A stretch of 64,000 nucleotides of DNA from Sanghuangporus weigelae (GCA_033182465.1 CP137330.1:1178001-1242000), one strand, 5' to 3'; shown: positions 22,588 to 34,423, counted from the first letter of the stretch. Numbers and translations: made by a program. The notes: generated by a model not told the origin, from the sequence alone.

Positions 22588-25500
22588 ATGACCAGTGCAG
22601 ATGCACCAGGTGACCCTCTCTATGAGGCTACCCACTATCGTATGCCCGGCGAGGACGACCCTGGTCAGGCGTCTCATGCTGCGCTTTACAAGCACGAGAC
22701 AGACAGCGAAACGGAATATGGATCTGATAGCGGCAACGAAGACGACGAGAGAGATCTCAGCACAACTCCGGGAGCCATTGGATCCCATGAGCATGCTCTG
22801 GCGACGCCTTTGAAGCACCTCGAGTGGGACTGGGACGCCGAATATGCCGACAGAGCGCGCGAGAAGAGACACGATGGCAATGATACATCATTCCAAATTG
22901 ACCGACGAGTCTTGCGCGATGTCGTGAAGGAGAAATTGGGCATAGATGTTGCCCGCATCCGCTTTCTGTCGTCTGGTATGTGGTGACAACTTTGTCTGCT
23001 GTTGAGCTCGCTTCTGATCTATCTGACCACTTTGCTTTCGTCTCTGTGGATTATGTCCTTGCTTCACACAGGAACATTTCACAAGGCGTATCTTATCGCT
23101 TTGACAACGACAGATACACTGATTGCTCGCGTCGCACGTCGCTTCATGCCGCGCCTAAAGACCGAGTCGGAAGTAGCAACAATGCAATATTTACGCGCAT
23201 ACTCCAATATTCCCGTACCCGTGGTCTATGCCTGGGACAGTAATCCTTACAACCGTCTCGGTGGGGAATACATTCTAATGAGCAGGGTGAGTCCCCCCTT
23301 GCCCGATGCCTTACTTACTCTTCCCCACTTTCTTGTTTTGCGCAATTATCAATCAATCCTTCATTCGAACGCCACATGTCCTTGAAACAATCGTCTTAAC
23401 TCCGTTTGGCGGAAGAATGGACAAAGATTGTCTGTCCCCGCATGTCCCCTCTTGTCCCCTCCTGTCCCCTTTGCCCTTTGTCTGCACGCAATCCCCGCTT
23501 ACATAGATATTGCGGGGTTAATATGGGACTTTGTGGGGAACACAGCGTCGCCATCTACGCGACTGCTTCGGGTCTAGACGCGTATCTTTCATGGCACTGC
23601 TCGCCGTTCCGAGGTTCCCCGAAAGATCTGTTCAATGACTTCTCCCGTTTTACCAATATTTACTGTCTTTCCTTGTTCTTTGCGACTGATCCTGGATGTA
23701 CAGGCGCGCGGTATTCCGCTACGGAAGGTTTTTCATTCGATGCCGTTGCCACAGTTACAGGCTATCTTAAAGCATCTCGCAGAGATGCTCATTCCGCTTT
23801 TCGGCCATAGATTCTCGCATATAGGGAGCCTTTACTTCGAAGAGGGCAAGTATAACTCGACGGTCAAGCCTCCGCCAGTCAATACCGAGATTCCGGATGG
23901 AAATGTCGTGGAAGATGATGATCATGGACACGTTCCGACCCCAAAACCAAGCCAGATGACCCGCATAAATTCCGTTAATTCTGTTGATTATGCGTTTGGA
24001 TCATCTCTTCCTACTCCGACGCGTACACCGAGCTGTGGAACGACTGGCCTACCGACGCCCAGACATGAGAAAACCCATTTGTCTGGGTTGTCTTTAGCTC
24101 ACTTAGCCTGGTCCAGGCTGGCACTGGCGGTTGAACGACATAGGTGGTCATTACCCGTCCCTTCTTTACCCCAGACATTCCATGTTGGTCCAATCATTTC
24201 ATGGCCATTCTTTGGATCGAACCGTGGTGATCTTTCACATACCACTTTCCCACCCGAGATCGAGCGCGGTCCATGGACTTCCACGCCTCCTTACCTCCGC
24301 GCGTGTGTCAATCGCGAGGTTCTCGGAGTCGCACGCGAAAATGAAGGTCGCGCTAAGCCCCATCGACTGCATCTCGATCCGGATGATGTCCTGCCCCGGG
24401 GTGCCAAAAAACGCAGCAAGAAGGGCGAGTACGTTTGGGGGTATGGATTTGTGAAGCGCGCTAGGCTAGCTGGGTTTGAGGATGAAGATGAAGAAGATGA
24501 AGAGCAACCGGGAGAAGACGACGAATCAGAGCTGCCTTCCGATGATCGAGTGGAGTCTGACGATGATTCGAGTAGTGGCAGTCCTGCTCTTAGTATCGGC
24601 TCAGACGTGGATGAGGATATGATGTACCAGGATTATCGACGGTTCCAGAGGAGCACATTCCTTATCGCAGAGCTGCAGCGCCGGGAGAAACGTGTTCGCG
24701 GGGAAATGGAACGCTGGAGGAGGTGCATGATCACCTTAGAAGGCGTTCTGAAAGAAGTTGTCGGGAAGGTTCAAGCGAACCACTCCCGCCACAAGGAAGG
24801 TGTTGGTGGTAATGAGGAAGGTCTTTTCAGTCTTGACTGCCATGATCTTAGTCTGGATAACGTCTTCGTGGACGAGAAGGACAACTCAAAGATTGTGAGT
24901 GTATTCTTGTTTCTCTCGCTCTTTCAACTGAGGCTGATTGAGCAATCTCCAGACATGCATCATTGACTGGGAATCGACGACGACGCGTTCACTATGGGCC
25001 TGTGCTCACCTTCCGTCTTTCCTCATGTCCTCGCCCTTCTGTTCTAATCTTTTCCGGAAAATCGTTGCGGGCCTACCCGTGGACAAGTTCCCAGAAGCGT
25101 ACGATTGGCTAGTTTACGAGCGTGCAGGGGCCCCTCTGCGATATGCTCATAAATGCGTCGAGTGGGATGGCTGGGAGGAGGGGCTCGTCGATAGTATCCT
25201 CGGTCCAGCTGGAGAAGATTCTGAGGGCACCTCCGCGACGCCAGCAGGATTCCTCGCCTTACTCAATGCAGAGCCAAAGGAAGTCTGGGAGAAGGACGAC
25301 TGGGAGGAACCACTCGTCACGCAAATGAAGCTGAGCTACAGCTGTCTCACTGATGGTGCCGTTCTTGACGCAAGTAAGCTTCCTCACCCACTGTCCGGCG
25401 GTGCCGGCGCGGTGGGCAGGCGGGGACACATCAGTCCGACTATCTCCGGACACCTGAGACGTGCCAGTCACAGTTCCGCCGGTTCCGAACTGGTGGAGAT

Positions 25501-25627
25501 GGAGAGGATGCTAGACGTGAAGGGCGACTTTTGCGGTGGACGCGGCGGTGAGCTGGGTCGTCGTCTCGAGGCGTGGTTGATCGAGAGTTCACCGCAGAGG
25601 GAGCCGAAGAAGCTGGAGGATGAGTAA
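22588..25627 (+). CDS. APH / choline-kinase-like phosphotransferase family protein
   Basis: Four exons (22588-22975, 23072-23286, 23704-24894, 24953-25627) give 822 residues. The N-lobe reads IRFLSSGTFHKAYLIAL (nucleotide loop), LIARVARRF (candidate Lys/Arg position), NIPVPVVYAWD and GGEYILMSRARGIPL. The C-lobe has LDCHDLSLDNVFVD, the HxDLxxxN catalytic loop of aminoglycoside phosphotransferase-like kinases, and TCIIDWE, the Mg-binding IxDW/F motif split across the last intron. Between the lobes lies an insertion of several hundred residues with an acidic run (EDEDEEDEEQ) and a basic patch (GAKKRSKKGEY). Fungal APH-domain proteins are widespread and mostly unassigned; the substrate is unknown. 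I chose MTSADAP at 22588 because the region before it looks like 5' UTR; an in-frame ATG at 22354 exists. Confidence 0.82.
23287..23703 (+). other. Unusually long intron of the kinase-like gene
   Basis: This 417-nt intron has a GTGAGT donor and a TGTACAG acceptor, joining YILMSR to ARGIPL, a junction well kept in the family. It is about seven times the local norm. Near 23436-23475 it holds four close copies of a TGTCCCCT-like octamer. No known transposon ends or target-site duplications were seen. Confidence 0.65.
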
Positions 25628-26017
25628 TTAGTATCTTGTATCTGTCTTTAGTATGAGTCGTTATGATCATGGTTAAGTACCTGCATTCATTTTGATTTAC
25701 TCGTTCGCACTGCATTTTGTAATGTGTAGTATAAGTTCAATGTTATAGACAGCGGATTCTTTCGTGCAACATTTATATCAATCTTGTTAACTTTGCGGAC
25801 CGATCATTACAATTTACTGGACTGGGAATTTTTGACTCCGAAATTACAAATATCCTGAATTATCGGGCACGTGACGTAGTTATTCGAAATCCGTTGACTT
25901 ACGAACTACTCCTAGCCGAACTACTCCTAGCAAAACCGGTGCAACTTTCTCTTTTATATTACTATTCTTGTGTCGCTCTCTCTTCAACTTCAACCTGATC
26001 TCAGCGAACTAGAGTGT
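25628..26017. other. Intergenic, promoter of NF-X1 type gene
   Basis: No gene. A pair of direct repeats (CGAACTACTCCTAGC-like, at 25902-25930) lies about 100 bases before the next start, and a CACGTGACG element at 25869 could be a bHLH-type site. Confidence 0.4.
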
Positions 26018-29000
26018 ATGCCAGCTTCGTCAACTGCTCTAAACAATTTAAACAACACAGCAGCGAATCTGTCGACTTCATCTTTGCCACCAACGAATAT
26101 ATCGCATATACCGACCTCAAACGAAGCTAGCGAACAGAATAAACGTAGACGAAGGCCATATAAGCCAAGGAATGAGGAGAGCAATACCCGAGCTCATGAC
26201 GAGACTGAAGGTTCTCGTGAAGGAGAGCATATAGGAACGAGGCATCGAAGTCAGGGTAGGAGACGCGACGATGGTCCCCGACACAAACCTGTAGGACAAA
26301 CTCGTCCTGCAGTTCAAGAAGACGCATCCGCACAGTCCGGTCACTCTTCACCTGCAAGATTTCAAAAGGCTCAGGAACGACATGGGCGTGGACGTGGCCA
26401 CGGACCGGATGGGCTTGGACGCGGACAAGGCGGTCCGTCAAGAGGACGAGGTGGAGGTGGACGAAGGAAGCAAATAAATGCGAGGCTTACCAGTACAGAC
26501 GCGGATAACTCTTCCGAAAAGGGTGCTGCGCCTACTCCTGCGCCTTTTCGGACTCGGAGAAGAAACGAAGCGGCTAAACCAGATACTTTGACGAATCGAC
26601 TGATTGATTCGCTTCGCACTCCGCCTTTTGCGGATTGTCCGATCTGCTTCAACTCGATCCACCCTGCTCAGCCTATTTGGACTTGTTCGCCGTCTGGCCA
26701 GCGGGCATCTTCGTCTGGTATGTATTGACATTTCTTATTTACTTTGCTTTTCTGTCTCTCAACTTCGTTCTTATCGTGCACGAATTAGCTGCCAATGACT
26801 CTGACGAAACGTCTGGAGACACGCAATGTTGTTACACGCCGTTTCACTTGAAGTGCATCAAGTCTTGGGCCTCTAAGTCTGTGAAGGACATGCGAGATGC
26901 CTATCTTGTCCGAGGCGAAACCGGGAAACAAGGAGAGTGGCGATGCCCGGGATGTCAGCGTAGACGCTTACACGTGCCGTCATCATACTTGTTAGTATTC
27001 TTATTTCAGGTTAATTCGGTTCAATTATTGAAGCCATGCATAGATGTTTTTGTGGATCCACACCTGATCCGCGACCCCCGCGATTAGCTACACCTCATAG
27101 CTGCGGAAACCCATGCTCTCGTCCGAGAGCTTGCAATCACGCCTGCTCCCTTTCATGCCACCCCGGTCCGTGCCCTCCTTGTCAGATCACAACGCAGATA
27201 CCATGTCATTGCGGTCGTCAGATCAAATCCTTCCGGTGTGCTGATCTGGCATCCTTACACGCAAATGGCAAGGCTGGTGCCTCAATAACAGACTTGTCCT
27301 GCGGCAACGCTTGTAATAAGTTACTAGATTGTGGAAAGCATCGTTGTATGAAAGCTTGTCATCCTGGAAACTGTGAAGAATGCCCTATTGTTGAGGAAGC
27401 TAGGTGCTACTGCGGCAAGACGAGCAAATCGCTCAGATGTGATGAAGGAGAAGAGAAACATAGTTCTGTTGTGAATGATGAGGGTGTTCTCGAAGAATGG
27501 GATGGCAGATTTACTTGCGAAAATTCCTGCGAAAGGTCTGTCTTATTTTGCTGATTCTCAGGCGCGGCCATTTGATATTCATCTTTCTTCAAGGCTATTT
27601 GGTTGTGGTATTCACAAGTGCGAGAAGCCTTGCCACCCTCCTTCGACTTCACCTCCACCATGTCCCCGATCTCCGTCGCTTGTTAGTCATTGTCCTTGTG
27701 GGAAGAAACCATTGCATGAGCTTGAGGGAGGTATGCGGGAGAAATGCACAGATCCGATTGCGACTTGCGGTAATATGTGCATGAAGAGGTTGGAAGGATG
27801 TGATCATGCGTGCTCCGTACCCTGTAAGTGCTTTCTAATATTTCTTTCCAAAATGAGACCAATTTATCCTTGCTGCAGGTCATACTGGTCCATGTCCTCC
27901 ATGTGGGATTTCCCTCATCATACCTTGCCGTTGTGGGTCGACAACCCGCGCCGTGAAGTGCTCCGAAAGCAGATCAACCGACGCTCGAGAGATACTCTGC
28001 GACAAACCTTGTACTGCTCTTCGAGCCTGTGGACGTCACAGATGTAATCGTCCATGTTGTCCTTTAGCTGTACTTGCTGGTGGTGCGAAAGGCAAGGGAA
28101 AGAAGCCGCAGTCGCAGTTAAATCAAGACCTCGATTATGCCCTTGGAGATGAAGCACATTGGCACGAGTGCGATTTGGATTGCGGTAAGATGCTTGGATG
28201 TGGGAACCATCGATGTGAGGAGAGGGACCACCGTGGGGCATGCCCTCCTTGTTTGAGATCTTCGTTCGAAGAGGTCTGTTTTTATTGAATATTGCGACTG
28301 AGCTCAATGCTGAGTTGAGTATAGATGGTTTGCTACTGCGGACGTACTGTCATTGAGCCTCCGATTCCATGCGGCACGAGGATGAGCTGCCCTTATCCGT
28401 GCTCGCGCCCTCCGCCGCCTTGTGGTCATCCCAGAACTCAGCATACTTGCCATGAAGACCCCACGCCGTGTCCTCCATGTCCGTTCCTGACGGAGAAGAC
28501 ATGTGCTTGTGGAAAGAACCAAGTGAGGAACGTTAGGTACGGCTGCTTTCCATGTTCTTTCCGAAGTCATAATGACTGAAGCGGTATTCAGGTGTTCTCA
28601 AGAAAAGGTGTCCTGCGGCACAGCCTGCGGAAAGTTAGTCTTTTCCTTGAACTTGCTAGATTAATCACTAACACATGCTTTAGACTACTCGATTGTGGGT
28701 TCCATCATTGCGAGTGCCTTTGTCACAGTGGCGAGTGTGGTACGTGTTCATCGGTTTGTGGCAAGCCTCGTAGATTATGGTAAGCTCGACACGCCTCGTC
28801 TGCAAAGTATCATTTAACTGACAGTTTATACGTAGCCTTCCAGCACATCACGGATGTACGGCTCCCTGCCACGCCCCCGCTGCCTGTTCCGAGGATGAGC
28901 CTTGCCAAGCTACGATTATCCTTCATTGTCCCTGTGGGAGATTACAGCAGCCATCCATGTGTGGACGTAGTACGTCGAATCCTGCAGGAAGACAAGCGAC

Positions 29001-29898
29001 GCAACAATTGAAGTGCAATAACGAGTGCGCGATTGCGAAGCGGAATGCAAGATTGGCAGAGGCGCTTGGTATTTCACGAGAGGTGCAAGATAGGGATGGG
29101 CAGAGACCTGTGACGTACTCGAGTGATTTGACTGCGTTCGCACATGCGAACGCGAGGTTTTGTGCTGTTGTGGAGAAGACGTTTGCAGAGTAGGTTGTTT
29201 CATTTCCCAGCCCTCTTCATGACCTCATGGACTTGATTTTCTTGTATAGCTTTATCAATTCGGATCGAAAATCACAGGTTCTTCCTCATATGCATGAGGC
29301 CCGTAGGAAGTTCGTGCATGATGTGAGTGGTCTACCGTTAATGGCATGTGGAGTGACTTAACTGTTACTGGACAGCTCGCTTCGGTATACAGAATAGACA
29401 CCCAGATGGTCGATCAGGAGCCTATGAGAAGGCTAGTTCTCTCACAGCAAAGTTATCTGTTCTTAGCTAAATTTGTCATCCATTTGCAGTGTTCAGCTAA
29501 TTCGCCGCATAGACACACGCATTCCGAAGCCTTTACTATCATCCGTGGCAACGCCCTCTCTTAACGTAGGCAAATTTGCGGATCTTCGCTCATCTACAAA
29601 CAGTCCGGTTGCACGACCGAGTTCGGCAGCGGGGGTTCCAAATTCAAACGTACATTCTGCTCCCTCTCAAAATGCGAACCGTGGATGGACCTCGGTCGTT
29701 GCAGCAAGCGGGACCTCAACTGCACAAGCAGGAAAATCTGGTTCTGCTTGGGATGCACCGGATAGATCTCTTGAAGCCGGTCATGCGCGTGGCGCCAGTC
29801 CGGCGCGTCACGGCAACATAGAAGTGATCGCCCCACGGATTGCGACGTCTGTCCGTGATGACTCGGTGCCGGATAACTGGGAGAACGATGAAGTATAA
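26018..29898 (+). CDS. NF-X1 type zinc-finger protein (FAP1/NFX1 homologue)
   Basis: Twelve exons (26018-26717, 26789-26990, 27044-27535, 27594-27823, 27879-28273, 28325-28536, 28592-28633, 28684-28779, 28836-29189, 29250-29322, 29376-29431, 29490-29898) give 1,086 residues. Order: a basic disordered N-terminus with an RGR/RGG-rich patch; an atypical RING (DCPICFNSIHP to WRCPGCQRRR); at least eight NF-X1 repeats (such as CGNPCSRPRACNHACSLSCH and CGNMCMKRLEGCDHACSVPC); and an R3H-type segment (FAHANARFCAVVEKTFADFI to HEARRKFVHDLASVYRID). The family acts as transcription factor/E3-ligase-like regulators in the nucleus; yeast FAP1 binds the rapamycin target FKBP12. Every splice joint restores Cys/His spacing. 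The intron at 29432-29489 begins with GC. The start was taken at the first ATG. Confidence 0.93.
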
Positions 29899-30089
29899 AG
29901 AGGAGCCTCAGACTTCGCTTATCAATCACTTCTGTGACTTGCCTTATCTCGGAAGATGCAGAGAGGGCTTTAGCAGATATTGTACTCAAAGTGCAGGTTC
30001 TGTAGATGGTATGGCGAGAGTTGATAAGATTACATGAAGAAATGGAATGACTATTAGCAGGCAATTTTTCTTATCGACAATGCTACGAC
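29899..30089. other. Intergenic, no gene seen
   Basis: Short 3' flank of the NF-X1 gene; nothing supported. Confidence 0.4.
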
Positions 30090-30395
30090 ACTAAACATTG
30101 TAGTTGAACCATTTGACAGTAGCTACCGACGACTGCAGCACATGAACAGTAGCGGGTCCCCTTCAGACTAGAGATATCCGATATCATTTCGATGGCTGGG
30201 AGTGGCTGTAGTTACGACGGATCACAGAGAATCTCTGAGCCATGGTCGTACGTAGGAGCCACAGAGATCGAGATCACCACCCTCGTCAATTACTCTGTAG
30301 TTGGTGGCAGCACCAATCGTCTGCGCAACGAAGACACGGGAATTTGAGTCAATAAAGGTCTACAGGGTGACAAGGGATTGATGTTGCACGCACAG
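30090..30395 (-). pseudogene. Degenerate third copy of the small secreted Cys-rich gene
   Basis: Minus-strand sequence near 30320-30240 translates to IGAATNYRVIDEGGDLDLCG, clearly related to exon 2 of the two larger copies (for example VIAANNCGVIDTKSDGLNQV in the copy at 30881-31337). The flanking intron also aligns (shared TTTATTGACTC core). The signal-peptide exon is absent and the last exon is eroded. It abuts the truncated companion fragment on its 5' side. It is broken and treated here as a relic. Confidence 0.55.
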
Positions 30396-30442
30396 CAACA
30401 ATATCATTGACCTGCACAGAGTAATGAAAAAATGAAGCTCGC

Positions 30443-30498
30443 CCCTGCACTACTGCATTTTTAGCAGCATCAGGACATCCAGAAATAACAAAGGTCAT
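30443..30498 (-). pseudogene. First-exon fragment of the companion gene
   Basis: MTFVISGCPDAAKNAVVQG aligns end to end with MIFVNAAPPGLTENVIVQG, the first exon of the intact companion gene at 31513-31900. Start codon, frame and exon end are kept, and about 150 bases of 5' flank align too. The second exon is missing: the intron sequence runs straight into the degenerate secreted-protein copy. Confidence 0.55.
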
Positions 30499-30880
30499 TT
30501 CATTCTTTACTCGGTCGGACATGAAGGGACAATGGGTTGTTGAATTACAACGGATGCCCCCTCTACAAACAGCCAGTTAATTGAGGTGCCACACATGGGA
30601 TTTGGAGGGGGGGAGAAAAGGATTGTAAGCGCATAATCTGCCAAGAGATGCTATATACAGGCAGTGAATACAGTATGTGCGGTGCAATCAACGCTCCGGG
30701 CGTCCTGGGAGAGGAAAACAGGAGGTTGTATACTCCCAGTCTCATAACCCGGCACTTCCTTTGGTCGACCAGTCCATGACAAGTGTAAGGATTATTAATA
30801 TTACGATGAAAATTTGCTATGGCTCATCAAATAGTACATTCAGAAACGCAAAACATCAAAAATAAATTATTTGAAAACCG

Positions 30881-31337
30881 TTAGAGACGACTGCAGCAGG
30901 CCGGGGGACGTCCGCCGCACGCATCGGGGACACCTGTGTTCTCTCAACTTCCCCAGGTAGATCCGTCAAACAGATGGACAGTAGTGCTTTTTACATGAGA
31001 TGGCGTTAATATATCTTATATCGTTCTGACATACACGAGTGTAATCACTTACGGTGGGGAAGAATCAATTACTGAGCCTCGGGTGTAAGTACCACACACC
31101 TGATTAAGACCGTCACTTTTCGTATCGATTACTCCGCAGTTGTTGGCAGCGATTACTAGTTTAGATTAGAATTTATGAGGACAACAATTAGAGTCAATAA
31201 ACTTCTACAGGACAATAAATAATGAGTTTTGTACGTACTTGGAATATAACTGCGATTTGACCATCACTGCAGACCACATGCACGCTTCGCAAAGCTGCTG
31301 ATAGTAAGTTTGCAGTCACTACGAAGCGAGATATCAT
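30881..31337 (-). pseudogene. Second copy of the small secreted Cys-rich gene, degraded
   Basis: It keeps the three-exon layout of the intact copy. Exon 1 is MISRFVVTANLLSAALRSV, then VCSDGQIAVIF, and ends on a GTACGT donor at 31239. Exon 2 includes ANNCGVIDTK and VCGTYTRGS, ending on a GTAAGT donor. The last exon has VHLFDGSTWGS and DACGGRPPACC. Intron sequences also align with the other copies. The frame is interrupted, so it is called a pseudogene. Confidence 0.6.
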
Positions 31338-31512
31338 CTTTCGGACTGAGAAGGAAGGAATAGCACACGAAGATTAGGCGTTCAAGGATGGGAAGAGCGA
31401 GTCAAGGAGAAAGTCGACTGGACTTTTCAAGCTCCGCTCTGAGAATTAATCTTCTTGTGAGAACGTTGAGTCTTTACATGGTCTCACAATACTCCTTTTA
31501 TAAAATCCAGAT

Positions 31513-31900
31513 CTAATATTTCTCTTGGCAGAAGCATAACCTCTCAGTGGTGCCCTTGACCGTGATCGAGTCCCCCGAGTGATATACGCGAGGACAATAG
31601 TTAGTATGTTCGGTTTGGACAGGAGTACCCAAGCATTCACCATGCAAGCGCCTCGAAACACGAACATAAGTATGAATGATGACGGGCTTGGGCGGATCAC
31701 ACCAGTGTAGACTTTTCAAATCCACAAGACGAATATAGACTGGGTTCAAGTCGACCGATGAAAGGAGTCGTATGTACATCCCTCTACTAATGAAGAAAGC
31801 GACAGTATCACTGAGGACAGGGTAATGAGAAGAATGAAGCTCACCCTTGCACTATGACATTTTCAGTAAGCCCGGGAGGTGCTGCATTAACGAAGATCAT
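31513..31900 (-). CDS. Unknown companion protein, 109 residues
   Basis: Two exons (31900-31845 and 31786-31513) joined by a 58-nt GTGAGC...TTAG intron give 109 residues: MIFVNAAPPGLTENVIVQGR, then IRLVDLKSLHWCDPPKPVII, HGECLGTPVQTEHTNYCPRV and TTERLCFCQEKY. It has five cysteines, alternating beta-strand-like segments and no clear signal peptide. A first-exon fragment with the same start and frame occurs at 30443-30498, so selection once kept this frame. It lies between two copies of the small secreted gene, on the same strand. Family and function are not recognised; a missing upstream exon cannot be excluded. Confidence 0.5.
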
Positions 31901-32098
31901 TTCATTCAGGAATCGGAAATGATGGGGCAACAGGTTGTTGGCTGAAATAAAATGGATGCTCCCTGTCCAAAATGCCTTGTAACTGAAGTATCACGCATGA
32001 ATTTGGTGGACAAAATAGCTCAGTGCTCAGTATGCATAGAAATGTATTACGCAACCATTTCATACTATACATGCGCTAGGCAGTTATAGAGCTAGGTT

Positions 32099-32572
32099 TT
32101 ATGCGAGAGGAGAACAGCAGGTGATAATGTTTCCGCCGCAGGCGCTGGCACCTCCCTGGCTCAAGCAATTTCCCCAGAAGGTCCCATCGAAAAGTTCAAT
32201 GCCATCAACGTTGTTATCAAACCTTTCGATAAAACATAAATAACTGACATCATCAAAATATTGTAGGAGAATAAACTCACGGGTCGCCAACACAGCTAAC
32301 CTCAGATCCGCCAACATAATGATCGCACACATTACTGCTGCCGATCCCTATATTGACCGGTTTTTCGTCGAGGCTACCGCAGTCATTTGCAACGATGAAT
32401 GACTGGATGTAAAGTCAGGTAGATCGGTGATGATCATTTACAGTGGACAAAAAGGAGAACATACATCTAAGCCATTGCGGGTTATTCCAATTTGGCCATC
32501 ACTGCAGACTGCACGGACGCTGATAGAAGCGGCGAGAAACGATACTGCCAGGACAGCGGTGTGATAGAACAT
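32099..32572 (-). CDS. Small secreted Cys-rich protein
   Basis: Three exons (32572-32465, 32402-32281, 32222-32099) give 117 residues. MFYHTAVLAVSFLAASISVR is a good signal peptide with likely cleavage after VRA. The mature protein of about 95 residues has eight cysteines (four possible disulfides): CSDGQIGI, ANDCGSL, NVCDHYVGGSEVSC, GNCLSQGGASACGG and a CC pair near the end. Such short secreted Cys-rich proteins are common in basidiomycetes, often as effectors or antimicrobial-like proteins; I do not recognise the specific family. Exon sum and donors fit well. A TATA-like TATAAAAAG sits about 140 bases upstream. Two related, degraded copies lie downstream on the same strand. Confidence 0.72.
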
Positions 32573-34423
32573 AGTTAAAGGTAAGAAGAAAGCTTGTAAG
32601 TGGAACAAGGTAAGTCTGGAGAGCAACGAGAAGCTAGTTTGCTGCACTTCGGTGGGCTATTGCTCTCGACGAGGATGAGGTTCTACCGATCATTTGTGGA
32701 GCTCACGATATGCTTTTTATACGATACCCTGGTGCCATCGTTCCGATACCATCCTGTGTGTTATGCCTCTCGACACTGATGCGCGAATAGCCCGAGTAGA
32801 GTGGCGGCATATTGTTGCTAGAAGAAATTTGAAAGCCGATTGGGTTGAGAGACAAGTTTCAAACTTCGCATATCCCGCCTTGTTGCGATCACCGATTTCA
32901 AGAGCCACTGAGCGATGGCTTTCTGACTCCAAGGAGGATAAGAACTGCAGAAGCGAATTATTTCGAATTTTTACGAAAAGAATTCGCTTCCGATTCGAAA
33001 CAAATCAAAAAGCCGCCAAAAACAAAGAGAAAAGAACTCTCACCTGGCCATGGCGTCTGATGTGGAAGTCGTGGCGCTTCGTTATATGCCCCTTTGAGCC
33101 TGAGATTCAACATCAAGCGACACAGACGGTATTGAGGACAAGACAGTAGCCAGACTTGCGACCACGGCTATGACATGTTAGTTTATCCCTTCTGCTGATC
33201 GCTGAGTGTACTCAGGCTGGGATACTATGACAACACAAATCGCATAGAATTGACACTTTGTGCCTTATATGAGGTGAGTCCTGCTAGCATTCAGAAAAGG
33301 CCGACCGAGTCTCCAAAGGTCCAACGAATGCTACGAAAAGTGAAAAATCCCTGCGGAGACTGTTTTAATTTGAAAGAAAGAAATGGAAAGACTGGATCCG
33401 TCGACGCCAAGAGAGTTACACTTTACGTAAGTGTTTACATAATAGATGCACTTTCCCTCATTTGATTTTTTGAATATCATCACATTTGCACAAGATCGTA
33501 AGTCTTTCAACCTTCGTGCTGCTCGTAACAGCGACATATCATCTGAGTCGTATGCACTACCCGGCGATAATGGCGTTCTGTATCAGTATTGGTCCTCCGA
33601 TCCCACGCAAGACTCACGAGGATACAGGAACTGGATGGAGCGGATACTGATAGTCTCCCATGCGCAATTCAACCTCCCATATTCGCATCAGATGAAAGGA
33701 GGCAGTCGCCAACGGACCAGAGGTGGGTGTGAGTGGCGGATGATGGTGGTTTCCGCCTGAAAATCGATGCCACATAAATGATGTAGGAAGCCGGCTTTTA
33801 TTTGTTTGATGGTGACTGTTGCTAATACTTATATCGGGAATGAACGCAGTCATTCCGCACAGCTCTAAGTGAAAACCGGCAGATACGATACATCCGAGTC
33901 GTGCCACAGAACAACTCCTCCGATATTTCATACTAGTAGTGATTTGAAAAAGCGCTTGATTCTCTTCAGGTAAGCTCGGTATAAAACCCACCGTCACGAA
34001 AAACGGGGAACCTTCATGATAAGGCACCATAGCAACGCGAGATAGAGAATAGACTTTAATTGTACTTACATGTATACACTATCCAAAGCCTCGCGAACGG
34101 CACGACTTATTCTTTACTATACACCATGAAACAAATAAAAAAACAGGTAAAATAAAAAGAAAGTTGGAATAATAACGCCAATGGCTGTTTCGTTGAGTAA
34201 ATAAGAAGTCGACCGGTAGACATCGGCGTATCACATGGAGGGTATAATAGATACTGAAGGGCAAGTATCACAGCGTTTGTCCTCAAGTTATCGGAACACG
34301 AGTCGAACGGGATTTTTACATGTCAACGGGATAATACGACGGGCTTCTCGGAACAACTCTGCAACGAAGATCCACCATCAAGGCAAAAGGAACAACAACA
34401 AATAAGCCTGCACTCCACGCCAA
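32573..34423. other. Stretch without a resolvable gene
   Basis: Plus-strand frames at 32694-33149 (151 codons), 33250-33465 and 33446-33760 are Arg/Lys-rich or short and could not be joined into a recognisable protein. A few bits (for example NAARNSDISSESYAL-like coding near 33510) look protein-like. Minus-strand frames show nothing. 34270-34423 is the 3' flank of the F-box gene. Confidence 0.3.
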
